Assembly (NCBI RefSeq): GCF_004118975.1
Contig: NZ_CP035376.1
Location: forward strand, 1,364,001-1,428,000
Direction of reading: 5' to 3'
Origin: Luteimonas sp. YGD11-2
GTDB taxonomy: Bacteria > Pseudomonadota > Gammaproteobacteria > Xanthomonadales > Xanthomonadaceae
DNA length: 64,000 nucleotides
This document shows positions 35,584 to 44,997 of the stretch, in pieces (position 1 is the stretch's first letter; every line of letters starts with the position of its first letter). The position numbers and the translations under genes were made by a program. The notes beneath the pieces are model-generated. The model searched no databases and was not told the DNA's origin. It saw only the letters and a program-made list of their open reading frames with translations.

Positions 35584-36030
35584 ATGGGCCTGTTCTCCAA
35601 AATCTCCGACCGCATCTTCAACCGCAGAAAGGCGTCCGCACCGGCCGCCGCGCCCGCCTCCGGCACGCCGGCGCCGGTCATCTTCACCGGCAGCAAGAAC
35701 GACCCCAAAGTCTCGCCGCCTGCACGCAATCCCGCGCCGGCCGCCACGCCGGCACCCGCGCAGCCCGCTGAGCCGGTCGACGTCGAGGCCGTGCTCGGCG
35801 GCATCGCCGAAGAAAAGGGCGGCACGAGCGACTGGCGCAATTCCATCGTCGACCTGCTGAAGCTGCTCGACCTCGATTCCAGCCTCGACGCGCGCAAGGA
35901 ACTTGCCGCCGAACTCGGCGTCAACGCCGGCGCGCACGGCAGCGCCGAGCAGAACATCGCGCTGCACAGGGCGGTGATGCGCAAGCTGGCCGAGAACGGC
36001 GGCAAGGTGCCGGACGAACTGAAGGACTGA
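35584..36030 (+). CDS. DUF3597 domain protein
   Basis: 148 residues starting MGLFSKISDRIFNRRK. An Ala/Pro-rich linker (about 17-65) precedes the conserved domain: VDVEAVLGGIAEEKGG, then SIVDLLKLLDLDSSLDARKE and HRAVMRKLAENGGKVPDELKD, matching the DUF3597 family. TAGGAG precedes the ATG by about nine bases. Role unknown in the family; the C-terminal fold looks LysM-like or small helical. The frame is open upstream through the 21-bp repeats, an alternative being a 277-residue protein from GTG 35197. Confidence 0.85.
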   Translation: MGLFSKISDRIFNRRKASAPAAAPASGTPAPVIFTGSKNDPKVSPPARNPAPAATPAPAQPAEPVDVEAVLGGIAEEKGGTSDWRNSIVDLLKLLDLDSSLDARKELAAELGVNAGAHGSAEQNIALHRAVMRKLAENGGKVPDELKD

Positions 36031-36158
36031 CGGCTGCGGCGGTTGCGGCGACGCTCAGTCGCCGCGATCCCCCGTGGCGTCCCGGGCCAGCTTCGGGATG
36101 CCGGCGATATCCGCGGGCCCATCGCACTGTCTTCCTGCAGCGACGATCCCGCCGTGCG

Positions 36159-37988
36159 TCAGTCCGTAAACGCCTGCAGCAGCGCGTCCGCGGCCATCGG
36201 CCGCCCGGTGAAATAGCCCTGCACCTCGTCGCAGCCCCAGGCGCGCAGCACGTCGAGCGTGGCCTGGTTCTCCACGCCTTCGGCCACCACGCGCAGGCCG
36301 AGGTCGTGGGCGATGCCGATCATCGCGCGCGCCAGCGGGCGGGCGTCGGGGTCGGGGCCGAGGTCGCTGACGAAGCTGCGGTCCAGCTTCACCGCGCGCG
36401 CCGGCAGTTTGCGCAGGTAGTCGAAGTTGCTGTAGCCGGTGCCGAAATCGTCGATGGCGATGGTCACGCCCATGTCGCGCAGGCCCTCGAGCTGCACCAG
36501 CACCTGTTCGGCGTTGCGGATCAGCGCGGTCTCGGTGAGTTCGAGTTCCAGGCCTTCGGCCGGCAGCCCGCGGCGGGCGAGGTGTGCGGCCAGCCGCGGC
36601 AGGAAATCGGCTTCCTCGAGGTTGCGCGCCGACACGTTGATCGACACCACGACCGACGCGCCCCGGGCACGCCAGGCCAGCTGCTGGTCCAGCGCCGCGC
36701 CCAGCACCCATTCGGTCATCGGCCGTGCCAGCGCGGTCTGTTCGACCAGCGGCACGAATTCCGCCGGCGGGATGTCGCCCAGCGTGGGGTGGCGCCAGCG
36801 CAGCAGCGCCTCGGCGCCGGCATGGCGGCCGCTGCGCAGGTCGATGCGTGGCTGGTAGACCAGTGACAGCCCGCCGGGCCGTGCCAGCGCATCGCCGAAA
36901 TCGGCCAGCAGGGTGAGCCGGCGGCGGTTGGCGGTGTCGCTGGCGGGGCTGTAGACCGCGGAGTCCAGCCCGGTGGCACGGGCGTCGTTGGCCACGCTGA
37001 TGCCGGTGCGCAGGGCATCCTCGGCCGCGGCCGCGCCCACCTCGAACGGCGAGACCCCGAACGCCGGCATCATCTGCACGGGGATGCCGCTGCTGGTCAC
37101 CGGCACCGCCAGCGCGCTGGCCAGTTCCGCCATCACCGTGGGCGACGGGCCGGCTTCGGCCTCGTCGAGCAGCAGCGCGTAGGACACCACGTCGACGTGG
37201 TAGGCGCTCGAGCCCGGGCCCAGCCGGTCCTTGAGGATGCGGCTGCTGGCCTGCACGAGGTCGTCGATGCAGCGGGTGCCCATCACGCTCACCAGTTCCT
37301 GCAGGCGGGCGGGGTCGAGCAGGCTGACCAGCAGCAGCACGCGCGGCACGCCGGGGCGGGCGCGGGCGAGGTCGGCCACGTCGTTGGCGAACTGGTTGCG
37401 GTTGGGCAGGCCGCTCAGGGGGTCGCGCCGGCCGTAGTCGTGTTCGAGCTCGACCTGCGCCATCACCATGGCGGCGAAATCGCGCAGCGAGGCGCGTTCT
37501 TCCGGGGTGGTCTCGCGCGGCTTGCTGTCGAGCACGCACATCGCGCCCAGGGTGTGGCCGTCGCGGGTGACCAGCGGCGCGCCGGCGTAGAAGCGGATGC
37601 CCGAGCGCGCCAGCACGCTGTCGGAAAAGCGCGGGTCCTGCTGCAGGTCGGACACCACCACCGTGCCGGCCTGCGCGGTGACTTCCGCGCACGGCGCCTT
37701 GTCGCGCGGAATCTCGCGGCCGGCGGTGCCGACGTGCGACTTGAACCACTGGCGGTGGGCATCGGTCAGCGACACCGCGGCGATCGGCACCCCGAACAGC
37801 CGGCTGGCCATGCGGGTGATGCGGTCGTAGCTGTCGCTCTCGGGCGTGTCGAGCAGGTCGAGGTCGCGCAGCGCGGCCAGGCGCGCGGCTTCGGCGGCGT
37901 CGTCGGTGCTGTCGGCGGCCATTGGCGGGGAGGCAGGTGCCGGGCCGGCATCGGGGGCGGGGGGCTGGGGCAGGCGGGGGTCGGTCAT
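36159..37988 (-). CDS. c-di-GMP phosphodiesterase with GAF, degenerate GGDEF and EAL domains
   Basis: 609 residues. A Pro/Ala-rich N-terminus is followed by a GAF domain (about 40-180: DRITRMASRLFGVPIAAVSL, DKAPCAEV, PLVTRDGHTLGAMCVLD). The GGDEF-like domain lost its motif (SYALLLDEAEAG in place of GGDEF), so no cyclase activity is expected. The EAL domain is intact: EALLRWRHP, ELTET, IDDFGTGYS, KLDRSFV and VAEGVENQ, which supports phosphodiesterase activity. It would lower c-di-GMP in response to a GAF ligand or redox cue. Divergent from the TerC/CBS gene. Confidence 0.9.
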   Translation of the reverse strand: MTDPRLPQPPAPDAGPAPASPPMAADSTDDAAEAARLAALRDLDLLDTPESDSYDRITRMASRLFGVPIAAVSLTDAHRQWFKSHVGTAGREIPRDKAPCAEVTAQAGTVVVSDLQQDPRFSDSVLARSGIRFYAGAPLVTRDGHTLGAMCVLDSKPRETTPEERASLRDFAAMVMAQVELEHDYGRRDPLSGLPNRNQFANDVADLARARPGVPRVLLLVSLLDPARLQELVSVMGTRCIDDLVQASSRILKDRLGPGSSAYHVDVVSYALLLDEAEAGPSPTVMAELASALAVPVTSSGIPVQMMPAFGVSPFEVGAAAAEDALRTGISVANDARATGLDSAVYSPASDTANRRRLTLLADFGDALARPGGLSLVYQPRIDLRSGRHAGAEALLRWRHPTLGDIPPAEFVPLVEQTALARPMTEWVLGAALDQQLAWRARGASVVVSINVSARNLEEADFLPRLAAHLARRGLPAEGLELELTETALIRNAEQVLVQLEGLRDMGVTIAIDDFGTGYSNFDYLRKLPARAVKLDRSFVSDLGPDPDARPLARAMIGIAHDLGLRVVAEGVENQATLDVLRAWGCDEVQGYFTGRPMAADALLQAFTD

Positions 37989-38140
37989 GACGGGCCAGCC
38001 GCCGCCGTGGGCGGCGAACGGGTGGCGGGCCAGTATCCCCCGATCCGCCGGCCGGCGCGCAGGGGCCGCCCGTGCGTCCTGTCACCTGCCGCGGCCCGGC
38101 GTGCCGTAAGATCGGCCTCCCTCCGCTACCAGCCTTTTAT

Positions 38141-39694
38141 ATGGAATGGCTTTCCGACCCGACCATCTGGATGGGTCTCGCGACCCTGGTGATCCTCGAG
38201 ATCATCCTGGGCATCGACAACCTGGTCTTCATCGCGATCCTGGCGGACAAGCTGCCGCCGCATCAGCGCGACAAGGCCCGCATCATCGGCCTCTCCCTCG
38301 CGCTGCTCATGCGCCTGGTGCTGCTGGCGGCGCTGTCCTGGATCATGCGGCTGACCGCGCCGCTGTTCTCGATCTTCGACCACCCCTTCTCCGGCCGTGA
38401 CCTGATCCTGCTGGGTGGCGGCCTGTTCCTGCTGTTCAAGGCCACGATGGAGCTGCACGAGCGGCTCGAGGGCACCAGCCACGTCAACACCGGCAACAAG
38501 GCCTACGCGGCCTTCGGCGTGGTGGTCACCCAGATCGTCATCCTCGATGCGGTGTTCTCGCTGGACTCGGTGATCACCGCGGTCGGCATGGTCGACAACC
38601 TGGGCGTGATGTACGCCGCGGTCACCATCGCGATGGCGGTGATGCTGCTGGCGAGCAAGCCGCTGACGGCGTTCGTCAACCGCCATCCTACGGTGGTGGT
38701 GCTGTGTCTGGCGTTCCTGCTGATGATCGGTTTCAGCCTGGTCGCCGAAGGCCTGGGCTTCAAGATCCCGAAGGGCTACCTGTACGCGGCCATCGTGTTC
38801 TCGATCCTGATCGAGGGCTTCAACCAGTTCTCGCGCTTCAAGCGCGAGAAGAAGGACCTGGCGCTGCCGTTCCGCCAGCGCACGGCCGAGGCGCTGACCC
38901 GCATGCTGGGTGCGCGCACCGGGGACCAGGAGGCCGCCACCGAGAGCACGGGCAATGGCCACGGTTCCATCGAGGAGCGGCTGGCGCCGGCCGAGCACGA
39001 CATGATCCGCAGCGTGCTGACGCTGGCCGAGCGCTCGGTGGCCAGCGTGATGACGGTGCGCACCGACCTGGAATGGATCGATGCCGCGCGCGGCGGCGAG
39101 CACGCCACCCAGCGGCTGATGGCATCGCCGCACACCCGCCTGCTGGTGAGCGATGGCGAGCTCGACAACCTGCAGGGCGTGGTGCAGAGCCGCGACGTGC
39201 TGGCCGGGCTGCTGGCCGGCAAGCCGCTGGCCCTGGCCGACTACCTGCGCGAGCCGCTGATCCTGCCCGAGGGCACCTCGGCGCTCACCGCGCTGGAGCG
39301 CATCCGCGAGCACCCGATCCCGCTGGCGGTGGTGGTGGACGAATACGGTGGCGTGACCGGCCTGGTGACGGCCAACGACCTGCTGGCGGCGATCGCCGGC
39401 GATCTCGCCGACACCCGCGATGCGGAATACGGCGCCGAGCGCCGTGCCGATGGCACCTGGCTGGTGGACGCCTCGATGTCGATGGAGGACCTGCAACGCG
39501 CCACCGGCATCGCGCTGCCGCGCGACTCCACCTACGTCACCCTGTCCGGGCTGTTCCTGCACATCCTCGGCCGCCTGCCGATGCAGGGCGACACCGTCGA
39601 TGTCGCCGGCTGGACGATCCAGGTCGAGTCGCTGGAACGCCGCCGCGTCGGCAAGGCCCTGTTGGCACGCCAGGAGCCGCAGGCGGCGACGTGA
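38141..39694 (+). CDS. TerC-family membrane protein with CBS and CorC/HlyC domains
   Basis: 517 residues. A seven-helix TerC domain (residues 1-240) has the acidic membrane motifs [11 protein letters not shown] and [14 protein letters not shown]. Two CBS domains follow (about 310-430, with [16 protein letters not shown]), then a CorC_HlyC transporter-associated domain ending near residue 510. This is the YoaE/YegH architecture, linked to metal ion homeostasis (Mn-type export by the TerC part in relatives). Start ATG 38141 begins [17 protein letters not shown], as in homologues. A terminator follows 65 bp after the stop. Confidence 0.93.
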   Translation: MEWLSDPTIWMGLATLVILEIILGIDNLVFIAILADKLPPHQRDKARIIGLSLALLMRLVLLAALSWIMRLTAPLFSIFDHPFSGRDLILLGGGLFLLFKATMELHERLEGTSHVNTGNKAYAAFGVVVTQIVILDAVFSLDSVITAVGMVDNLGVMYAAVTIAMAVMLLASKPLTAFVNRHPTVVVLCLAFLLMIGFSLVAEGLGFKIPKGYLYAAIVFSILIEGFNQFSRFKREKKDLALPFRQRTAEALTRMLGARTGDQEAATESTGNGHGSIEERLAPAEHDMIRSVLTLAERSVASVMTVRTDLEWIDAARGGEHATQRLMASPHTRLLVSDGELDNLQGVVQSRDVLAGLLAGKPLALADYLREPLILPEGTSALTALERIREHPIPLAVVVDEYGGVTGLVTANDLLAAIAGDLADTRDAEYGAERRADGTWLVDASMSMEDLQRATGIALPRDSTYVTLSGLFLHILGRLPMQGDTVDVAGWTIQVESLERRRVGKALLARQEPQAAT

Positions 39695-39758
39695 CACGCG
39701 GCCGGGCTGCACCGCCCGCCTGACGGGAGCGGCGCAGCGGCAGTACGCAACACGGAAG

Positions 39759-39782
39759 GGCGGCCTGCGGGCCGCCTTTTCC
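39759..39782 (+). terminator. intrinsic terminator after the TerC/CBS gene
   Basis: Stem GGCGGC/GCCGCC around a short loop followed by CTTTTCC, 65 bp after the stop codon. Confidence 0.75.
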
Positions 39783-39910
39783 GTTGTGGTGTGCGGCACG
39801 TGCGCGGGGGCTGCCAGCCGCTGCCCGCGGCCACGGGTCAAGCTTCCGGGGTTGCGGCCGATACCCTGCCAATGCCGCGCCTTCCGCGCGCGCACCACGG
39901 GTTCCGGGCC

Positions 39911-41089
39911 ATGCAGTCAGTCGACATGCTCTTTGCCTACGTCATCGGCGGTGTCGGTGCATGGGCGGCTGCGCTGATGATGCTGGTCGCTGTGCAGGGC
40001 GACCGCCTGCATCGCGGCGTGCTGTCGCGCTGCGCGCTGGGGTTCGCGCTGCTGGGCGTGGGCATGGTGCTGAGCGGCGTGATCGATCGCGCCGCGCGGT
40101 GGCCGATCCTCACCCTCGCGATGGCGGCACTGGTGGCAACGCTGGTGATCTACCGCGCATTGCGCGAGCTGGTGGGTGCACCCGCGGTGGGCCTGCCGCG
40201 GCGGATGGCCGAGATCGCCGCGCTGTGCGTCGTGCTACTGCTGGCCTGGGCCGCGGGGGCGCGTAGCTTCGCGCTCGTATTCCACCTCGTCTGCCTGGCG
40301 GTTTCGCTGGGCATCGTCTTGGCCGTGCGCCGGGCACTGGTGGCGCCGCGCAATGCGGCCGAGGCGGCGATGGCGGTCACGCTGCTGTTCTATGCCGGCA
40401 CCTGGGTCTTCGCTCTGTACGCCGCGGTCCGCCATGACGGGCCCGAGCACCGCCACCTGCTCTATGTCGAGCCGCCGTTCCTGGCCGCCTATGGCGTGAT
40501 CTATGCGCTGGTGCCGCTGCTGGTGGGCGCACACGTGCTCAACCTCGCCAATGCGCGCCTGGACCGGCGCCTGCGCCAGCAGGCCAGCACCGACGAACTC
40601 ACCGGCCTGCTGACGCGCCGTGCCCTCAACGAGCGCGCTACGGCGTGGCATGCCGACGTGCTCGAACGCGAACGCCTGCCGGCGGTGCTGCTGCTGGACG
40701 TCGACCACTTCAAGCCGATCAACGACACCCACGGCCACGAGCGCGGCGACGACGTTCTGCGCGCGGTCTCGGGGCGCCTGCGCGGCACGCTGCGCGAGGG
40801 CACGCCGCTGGCACGCTGGGGCGGCGAGGAATTCCTGGTGCTGCTGGACGCGGCCAACCTCGACGAGGCGGGCGCCACCGCCGAGCGCATGCGTACGGCG
40901 GTGGGCGCAACACCATTCGCCTTCGGCGAGGAGCGACTGCCGGTCACGATCAGCATCGGCGTGTCGGCATGGCCCGCCGGCGGCGTGTTCGCGCGCGCGG
41001 TCGCCGAGGCCGATGCCGCGCTCTACACCGCCAAGCGCGAAGGCCGCGACCGGGCACGGGTGGCCGGGGCGGAGCAGGGGCGGCAGTGA
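39911..41089 (+). CDS. membrane-bound diguanylate cyclase
   Basis: 392 residues. Six or seven N-terminal hydrophobic segments (1-215) form a membrane sensor. The cytoplasmic GGDEF domain follows, with DELTGLLTRRAL, LDVDHFKPINDTHGHERGDDVL and an intact GGEEF active site (304-308). The inhibitory-site position reads REGT rather than RxxD, so product inhibition via the canonical I-site is probably absent. Makes c-di-GMP from GTP; opposes the EAL protein encoded 2 kb away. Start ATG 39911 (MQSVDMLFAYVIGG) is the first giving a sensible membrane domain. Confidence 0.92.
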   Translation: MQSVDMLFAYVIGGVGAWAAALMMLVAVQGDRLHRGVLSRCALGFALLGVGMVLSGVIDRAARWPILTLAMAALVATLVIYRALRELVGAPAVGLPRRMAEIAALCVVLLLAWAAGARSFALVFHLVCLAVSLGIVLAVRRALVAPRNAAEAAMAVTLLFYAGTWVFALYAAVRHDGPEHRHLLYVEPPFLAAYGVIYALVPLLVGAHVLNLANARLDRRLRQQASTDELTGLLTRRALNERATAWHADVLERERLPAVLLLDVDHFKPINDTHGHERGDDVLRAVSGRLRGTLREGTPLARWGGEEFLVLLDAANLDEAGATAERMRTAVGATPFAFGEERLPVTISIGVSAWPAGGVFARAVAEADAALYTAKREGRDRARVAGAEQGRQ

Positions 41090-41386
41090 GAGCTGGCGCT
41101 GGATCCGCGCATCACTGAAAAGGTGAAGTGGAACGCGCCCAGCTTCCGCGTCGGCGACCACTTCGCCACCTTCCGCCTGCACCCGCCCAGGGGCATCCAG
41201 CTGGTGCTGCACACCGGCGCGAAGGCCAGGAGCGACACCCGCGCGTTCGCGATCGATGACCCGGCCGGCCTGCTCAGGTGGCAGGCCAGCGACCGCTGCG
41301 TGCTGATGCTGGCGTCGGCCGAGGCGCTTGCGACCCATGAGGCCGCGGTGATGCGGATCCTGCGCCAGTGGATTGCGCAGCTTTGA
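41090..41386 (+). pseudogene. truncated DUF1801-like gene
   Basis: The frame directly after the diguanylate cyclase stop reads ELALDPRITEKVKWNAPSF and continues to a plausible C-terminus (VMRILRQWIAQL), matching the DUF1801 family (KWNAPSF, FATFRLHP, LVLHTGAK). About 40 N-terminal residues of the family are missing and no start codon or ribosome site precedes the conserved part. It looks 5'-truncated, with its coding joined to the cyclase's stop; an ATG/GTG-initiated 87-residue fragment from 41123 is possible but unlikely to fold. Confidence 0.65.
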
Positions 41387-41508
41387 GGTGGTGGCTGCTT
41401 CGACGTGCCGCCGCTGTTGGGCGCCACTGCAGCGCCTGGCAGCGGCATTGCCGCCGCGTCGACGCCCGCCGCATAAGCTCGGCGTCCATCTCCCACGTCG
41501 AGCCGCCG

Positions 41509-42288
41509 ATGCGCATCCGCGTACACCACGCTGTCCTGCCCCTGTCGATGTCCATGGCCATCGCGCTGGCCGCCACCTCCTGCGCCGCGCCTCACGAAAC
41601 GTCGCCCGCACCCGTTGGCGACGTCGCCGTCGAAGGCCGCGTCGCCTCCATCGACACCCGGCCGTGGATGTATGACGGCCATGCGGTGGTGGAGGTCGAT
41701 GTCGATGGCCGCGGCCGCATGGCGGTGCAGCTGCCGGCGCGCTGGAACCTCTGCCAGGCCATGCCCGTCGACGTGGAAGCGCTGGCGGTTGGCATGCGCG
41801 TGCAGGCGGTCGGTGCAGCCGAGGGCGATGACCGGTTGACGGTCTGCAGCGACGCCGGGCACCGGTTGGCGCCGCTTGCAACCGACGGCGATGCCACCCG
41901 TGGCGGAGATGGCTCGGCCATCGAGCTTGGGCCGCTGTCCAGGCAGGAGATCGAGGCCGCCGCGCTTGCGGGCGAACTCGGCTGCAGCTTCTCTGTCGAG
42001 GCAGGGAAGCCACCTCTGCTGCTGGCGATGGGCAACGTCGCTTCGAAGGAGCCTGCGCGTGGCGTGGTGAAAGTCGGCGACTACGTGGAGCCGGTGGCGG
42101 CGCCCGGCGGCTTCGATGGCATGTTGCGCGGCGCGCGTTTCTCCGGTGCCGGCAAGACGGTCGATATCGAGGTCACCGGCGCGGCGAGCGGTGGCGCTGA
42201 GTCGCCCGCGCAGCCCGCAACACTCACCTACCACCGCGCCGACGGCGCGCAGCGCAGCTGGACCGGCTGGTGGCAGTGCGGGCCCTGA
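41509..42288 (+). CDS. putative lipoprotein, hypothetical
   Basis: 259 residues. The N-terminus MRIRVHHAVLPLSMSMAIALAATSC is a lipoprotein signal ending at Cys25. The body is beta-rich (RVASIDTRPWMYDGHAVVEV, VGMRVQAVGAAEGDDRLTV) with four later Cys, suggesting two small beta-barrels. No family recognised. It stands between a truncated relic and the Spy-like gene in the same direction. Confidence 0.7.
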   Translation: MRIRVHHAVLPLSMSMAIALAATSCAAPHETSPAPVGDVAVEGRVASIDTRPWMYDGHAVVEVDVDGRGRMAVQLPARWNLCQAMPVDVEALAVGMRVQAVGAAEGDDRLTVCSDAGHRLAPLATDGDATRGGDGSAIELGPLSRQEIEAAALAGELGCSFSVEAGKPPLLLAMGNVASKEPARGVVKVGDYVEPVAAPGGFDGMLRGARFSGAGKTVDIEVTGAASGGAESPAQPATLTYHRADGAQRSWTGWWQCGP

Positions 42289-42336
42289 GGCGGACGCGCG
42301 CATCACCTGCACGTCGGACGCCATTACGATGGCGCG

Positions 42337-42879
42337 ATGAAAACCACGACCCTGCTGTTCCTCCTCCTGGCGTCCGCTGCCTCCACCGCAGCGGAGCCGC
42401 AACATTCCTATGCCGGCCAGCAGACACGGCCGATCAAGGCGCTCGACGCGGAGCAGGTCGCCGGCCTGCTGGCCGGGCGCGGCCTGGGCTATGCGAAGGC
42501 CGCCGAACTCAACCGCTATCCGGGTCCGATGCACGTGCTCGAGCTGGCACAGCCGCTGGCGCTCACCGATGCGCAGCTTGAATCCACCCGCGCGATCCGT
42601 GCCCGTGTGGAAGCACGCGCCAGGGCGCTGGGCGCACAGCTCGTGGCGGCGGAGTCGGAACTCGACGTGCTCTTCCAGTCCGGCGCTGCGGATACGGACA
42701 ACGTGGCGGCCGCACTGGAAGCCATCGGCCAGCTGCAGGCGCAGCTGCGCGGCGTGCATCTCAACGCCCATATCGAACAGCGCGAGGTGCTGACACCGGA
42801 ACAGGTGGAGCGCTACGTGCAGCTGCGTGGCTACGGCGGCGATGGGCATGGCGCGCATGGGCACGGCCATGGGCATTGA
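42337..42879 (+). CDS. periplasmic Spy/CpxP-like metal-responsive protein with His-rich tail
   Basis: 180 residues. Signal peptide MKTTTLLFLLLASAASTAAE. The helical core (LSLTDAQLEST-like LALTDAQLESTRAIRARVEA, then LNAHIEQREVLTPEQVERY) fits periplasmic heavy-metal sensor/CpxP-like proteins. The C-terminus GHGAHGHGHGH is a metal-chelating tail. It probably buffers or senses divalent metals, or chaperones proteins, in the periplasm. The preceding gene is 48 bp upstream; no regulator is adjacent. Confidence 0.78.
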   Translation: MKTTTLLFLLLASAASTAAEPQHSYAGQQTRPIKALDAEQVAGLLAGRGLGYAKAAELNRYPGPMHVLELAQPLALTDAQLESTRAIRARVEARARALGAQLVAAESELDVLFQSGAADTDNVAAALEAIGQLQAQLRGVHLNAHIEQREVLTPEQVERYVQLRGYGGDGHGAHGHGHGH

Positions 42880-43112
42880 GCGAGCGCGCCGGGTACGGTG
42901 ATCGCCTTGTTGCCTGGTGCCGTGGCGTTGGGCCTGCAGCTTGGTAAGCCGGACAAGGCGGAAGGTCGCATCCGGGACGCGGCGTGACGTGCCGTCATGC
43001 GTGGAACGCGCCTGGATTCCCGGGCGATGTGTCAGCGACACCCGGCCACCTGCCAGTACGGCGACCGCGGTTGTAACCTGCGGTTTCTTCTCCCGGTCAT
43101 GGATGCCCTGCG

Positions 43113-44030
43113 ATGAGTGTTGCGATCGAGCTGCGTGCGGTCGACAAATCCTTTGGCGGGCACGCCGTGTTACGTCAGCTCGATCTGCAGGTGCCCGAGC
43201 GCAGCGTATTCGCGTTCCTCGGCAACAACGGCCATGGCAAGTCGACGACCATACGTGTGATCGCCGGGCTCGCTGCCGCCGACGCGGGCAGCGTGCAGGT
43301 GCTGGGCCGCGACATCCGGCGCGAGCGGCGGCAGGCGCTTGCCGGGATGGGCTGCCTGATCGAGGCCCCGAGCCTTTATCCGAACCTCACCGCGCCCGAG
43401 TTCCTGTCGATCGCCACGCGCCTCAAGCGGTTGCCCGGTACCGAAGCCTCGCGCGTGCTCGAACTGGTGGGGCTGCGTTGCGACCGGCGGCGCCGCATCG
43501 AGCATTACTCGCTCGGCATGAAGCAGCGGCTGGCACTCGCCTTCGCGCTGGTCGGCAGGCCGCGGCTGCTGCTGCTCGACGAACCCACCAACGGGCTCGA
43601 CCCCGACGGCATGCAGGACGTCCGCCAGCTGCTCTGCGCGCTGCCGGAACGCGCGGACTGCACGATCTTCTTCGCAAGCCACCTGCTCGACGAGGTGGAG
43701 AAGACCGCCACGCATTTCGCGGTGCTGCGCGATGGATCGACCCGGCTGCAGGCCTCGGTGCGTGAACTGATGCAGGCGCTGCCGAGCGTGCTGTCGCTCG
43801 ACGTCGATGCGCCCGACCGGGCCGCCAGCCTGCTGCAGGCCAGCGGTCATGCCGCCGAGGTGGATGGGGCGGGGCGCGTCACCATTGCGCTTGTCACGCG
43901 CGAAGCGGCCGGGCGGCTGCATCAGCTGCTCGTGGATGCCGGCGTGACGCTGTTCGAGTCGGTGCACCGCAAGCCCAGCCTCGAGCAATGGTTTCTGCGC
44001 ACCGCGTTCGGCGACGGTGACGCGCGATGA
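43113..44030 (+). CDS. ABC transporter ATP-binding protein (BcrA-like)
   Basis: 305 residues. Walker A GNNGHGKST (37-45), signature YSLGMKQRLALAFAL, Walker B RLLLLDEPTNGLDP and switch His in FFASHLLDEVE. The C-terminal domain after residue 225 is typical of antibiotic/lantibiotic exporters of the BcrA/LanF class. The downstream permease gene overlaps by four bases, making a two-gene exporter. Start ATG 43113 follows CCTGCG without a strong ribosome site. Substrate unknown. Confidence 0.9.
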   Translation: MSVAIELRAVDKSFGGHAVLRQLDLQVPERSVFAFLGNNGHGKSTTIRVIAGLAAADAGSVQVLGRDIRRERRQALAGMGCLIEAPSLYPNLTAPEFLSIATRLKRLPGTEASRVLELVGLRCDRRRRIEHYSLGMKQRLALAFALVGRPRLLLLDEPTNGLDPDGMQDVRQLLCALPERADCTIFFASHLLDEVEKTATHFAVLRDGSTRLQASVRELMQALPSVLSLDVDAPDRAASLLQASGHAAEVDGAGRVTIALVTREAAGRLHQLLVDAGVTLFESVHRKPSLEQWFLRTAFGDGDAR

Positions 44031-44764
44031 TCGGGCAGCTGCTGGTCGTGGAAATGCTGAAGATGCGCCGCTCGCTGGTGCTGGGGATGACACTGGCCTG
44101 TCCGCTGGCGGTGGTGGCGCTGGTCTTCGTGGTGACGCTGCACCAGACGCCGGTCGAGGACATGACAGGCGCGCGCATGTCGCAGCTGTGGGTGGCGGTC
44201 TCGGCGATGTGGACAGCCTTCATGTTGCCGCTGTACATCGCCTTGGCCACCAGCCTCATCAATGGCAGCGAGCACCGCAACCACACGTGGCGGTTGATGC
44301 TCAGCCTGCCGGTCCGCATCGAGGAGCTCTACCTCGCAAAGACGCTGGCTGCCGCCGGGTTGATGCTGTGCGCGCACTTCGTGCTGCTCGCCGCTACCGC
44401 GGTCGGCGTGGCGGCATTGGGGCTGTTCGGCTATGAACTCGCCGGCGCGTTCGACCTGCACTCGTCGCGACTGCTGTGGGCCGCGCCGGTCGCGGCGCTG
44501 CCTGTGCTGGTGATCCAGCACGGCCTCGCCTGGCATCACCGCTCGATCGTGCTGCCATTGTCGGTGGCGGTGATCGCGACCTTCATCGGGCTGCAGGTGG
44601 GCAACTCGCAGCACTGGCCATGGCTGCCCTGGGCCTATCCGCTGGTATCCACTAACGCGACGGCCGTGGAGACACAGGTCCTCGCAGTGCTGATCGCCCC
44701 GGTGCTGGGCGTAGTGCTGTTGGTGGCGAGCCTGCAGCTGCTGCGGCGACAGGAGATCGTGTAA
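44027..44764 (+). CDS. ABC transporter permease (ABC-2/BcrB-like)
   Basis: 245 residues with six predicted transmembrane helices, for example LVLGMTLACPLAVVALVFVV, and a cytoplasmic HRNHTWRLMLSLPV motif seen in ABC-2/lantibiotic immunity permeases. ATG 44027 overlaps the ATPase stop (ATGA), so the pair is coupled. Self-protection or export role inferred; no peptide biosynthesis genes are in the window. Confidence 0.88.
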   Translation: MIGQLLVVEMLKMRRSLVLGMTLACPLAVVALVFVVTLHQTPVEDMTGARMSQLWVAVSAMWTAFMLPLYIALATSLINGSEHRNHTWRLMLSLPVRIEELYLAKTLAAAGLMLCAHFVLLAATAVGVAALGLFGYELAGAFDLHSSRLLWAAPVAALPVLVIQHGLAWHHRSIVLPLSVAVIATFIGLQVGNSQHWPWLPWAYPLVSTNATAVETQVLAVLIAPVLGVVLLVASLQLLRRQEIV

Positions 44765-44997
44765 CCACTTGCCAGTGGACGGCGGGTTTGCGCACTGCCG
44801 TGCTCGATAGCGCAGGCGCATACACCGCGCTTGTCCGCGAGGATGGCCGCCACGCCGGTCACGGGGCACAATCCACCCCGGGGAACACGCGGGTCTGCAT
44901 GGCGATGGCGGCTTTCGGCGCGTCGTCAGCGCTGTTGTGCACGCGTGTGGAGCCCCACGCGAACCACTTTCCAACGTGTCCATGGAGTGACTTCAGA

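Noticed and set aside
42880..43112. Small gene between the Spy-like and ABC genes
   Set aside because: No frame with ribosome site and convincing composition; treated as intergenic.
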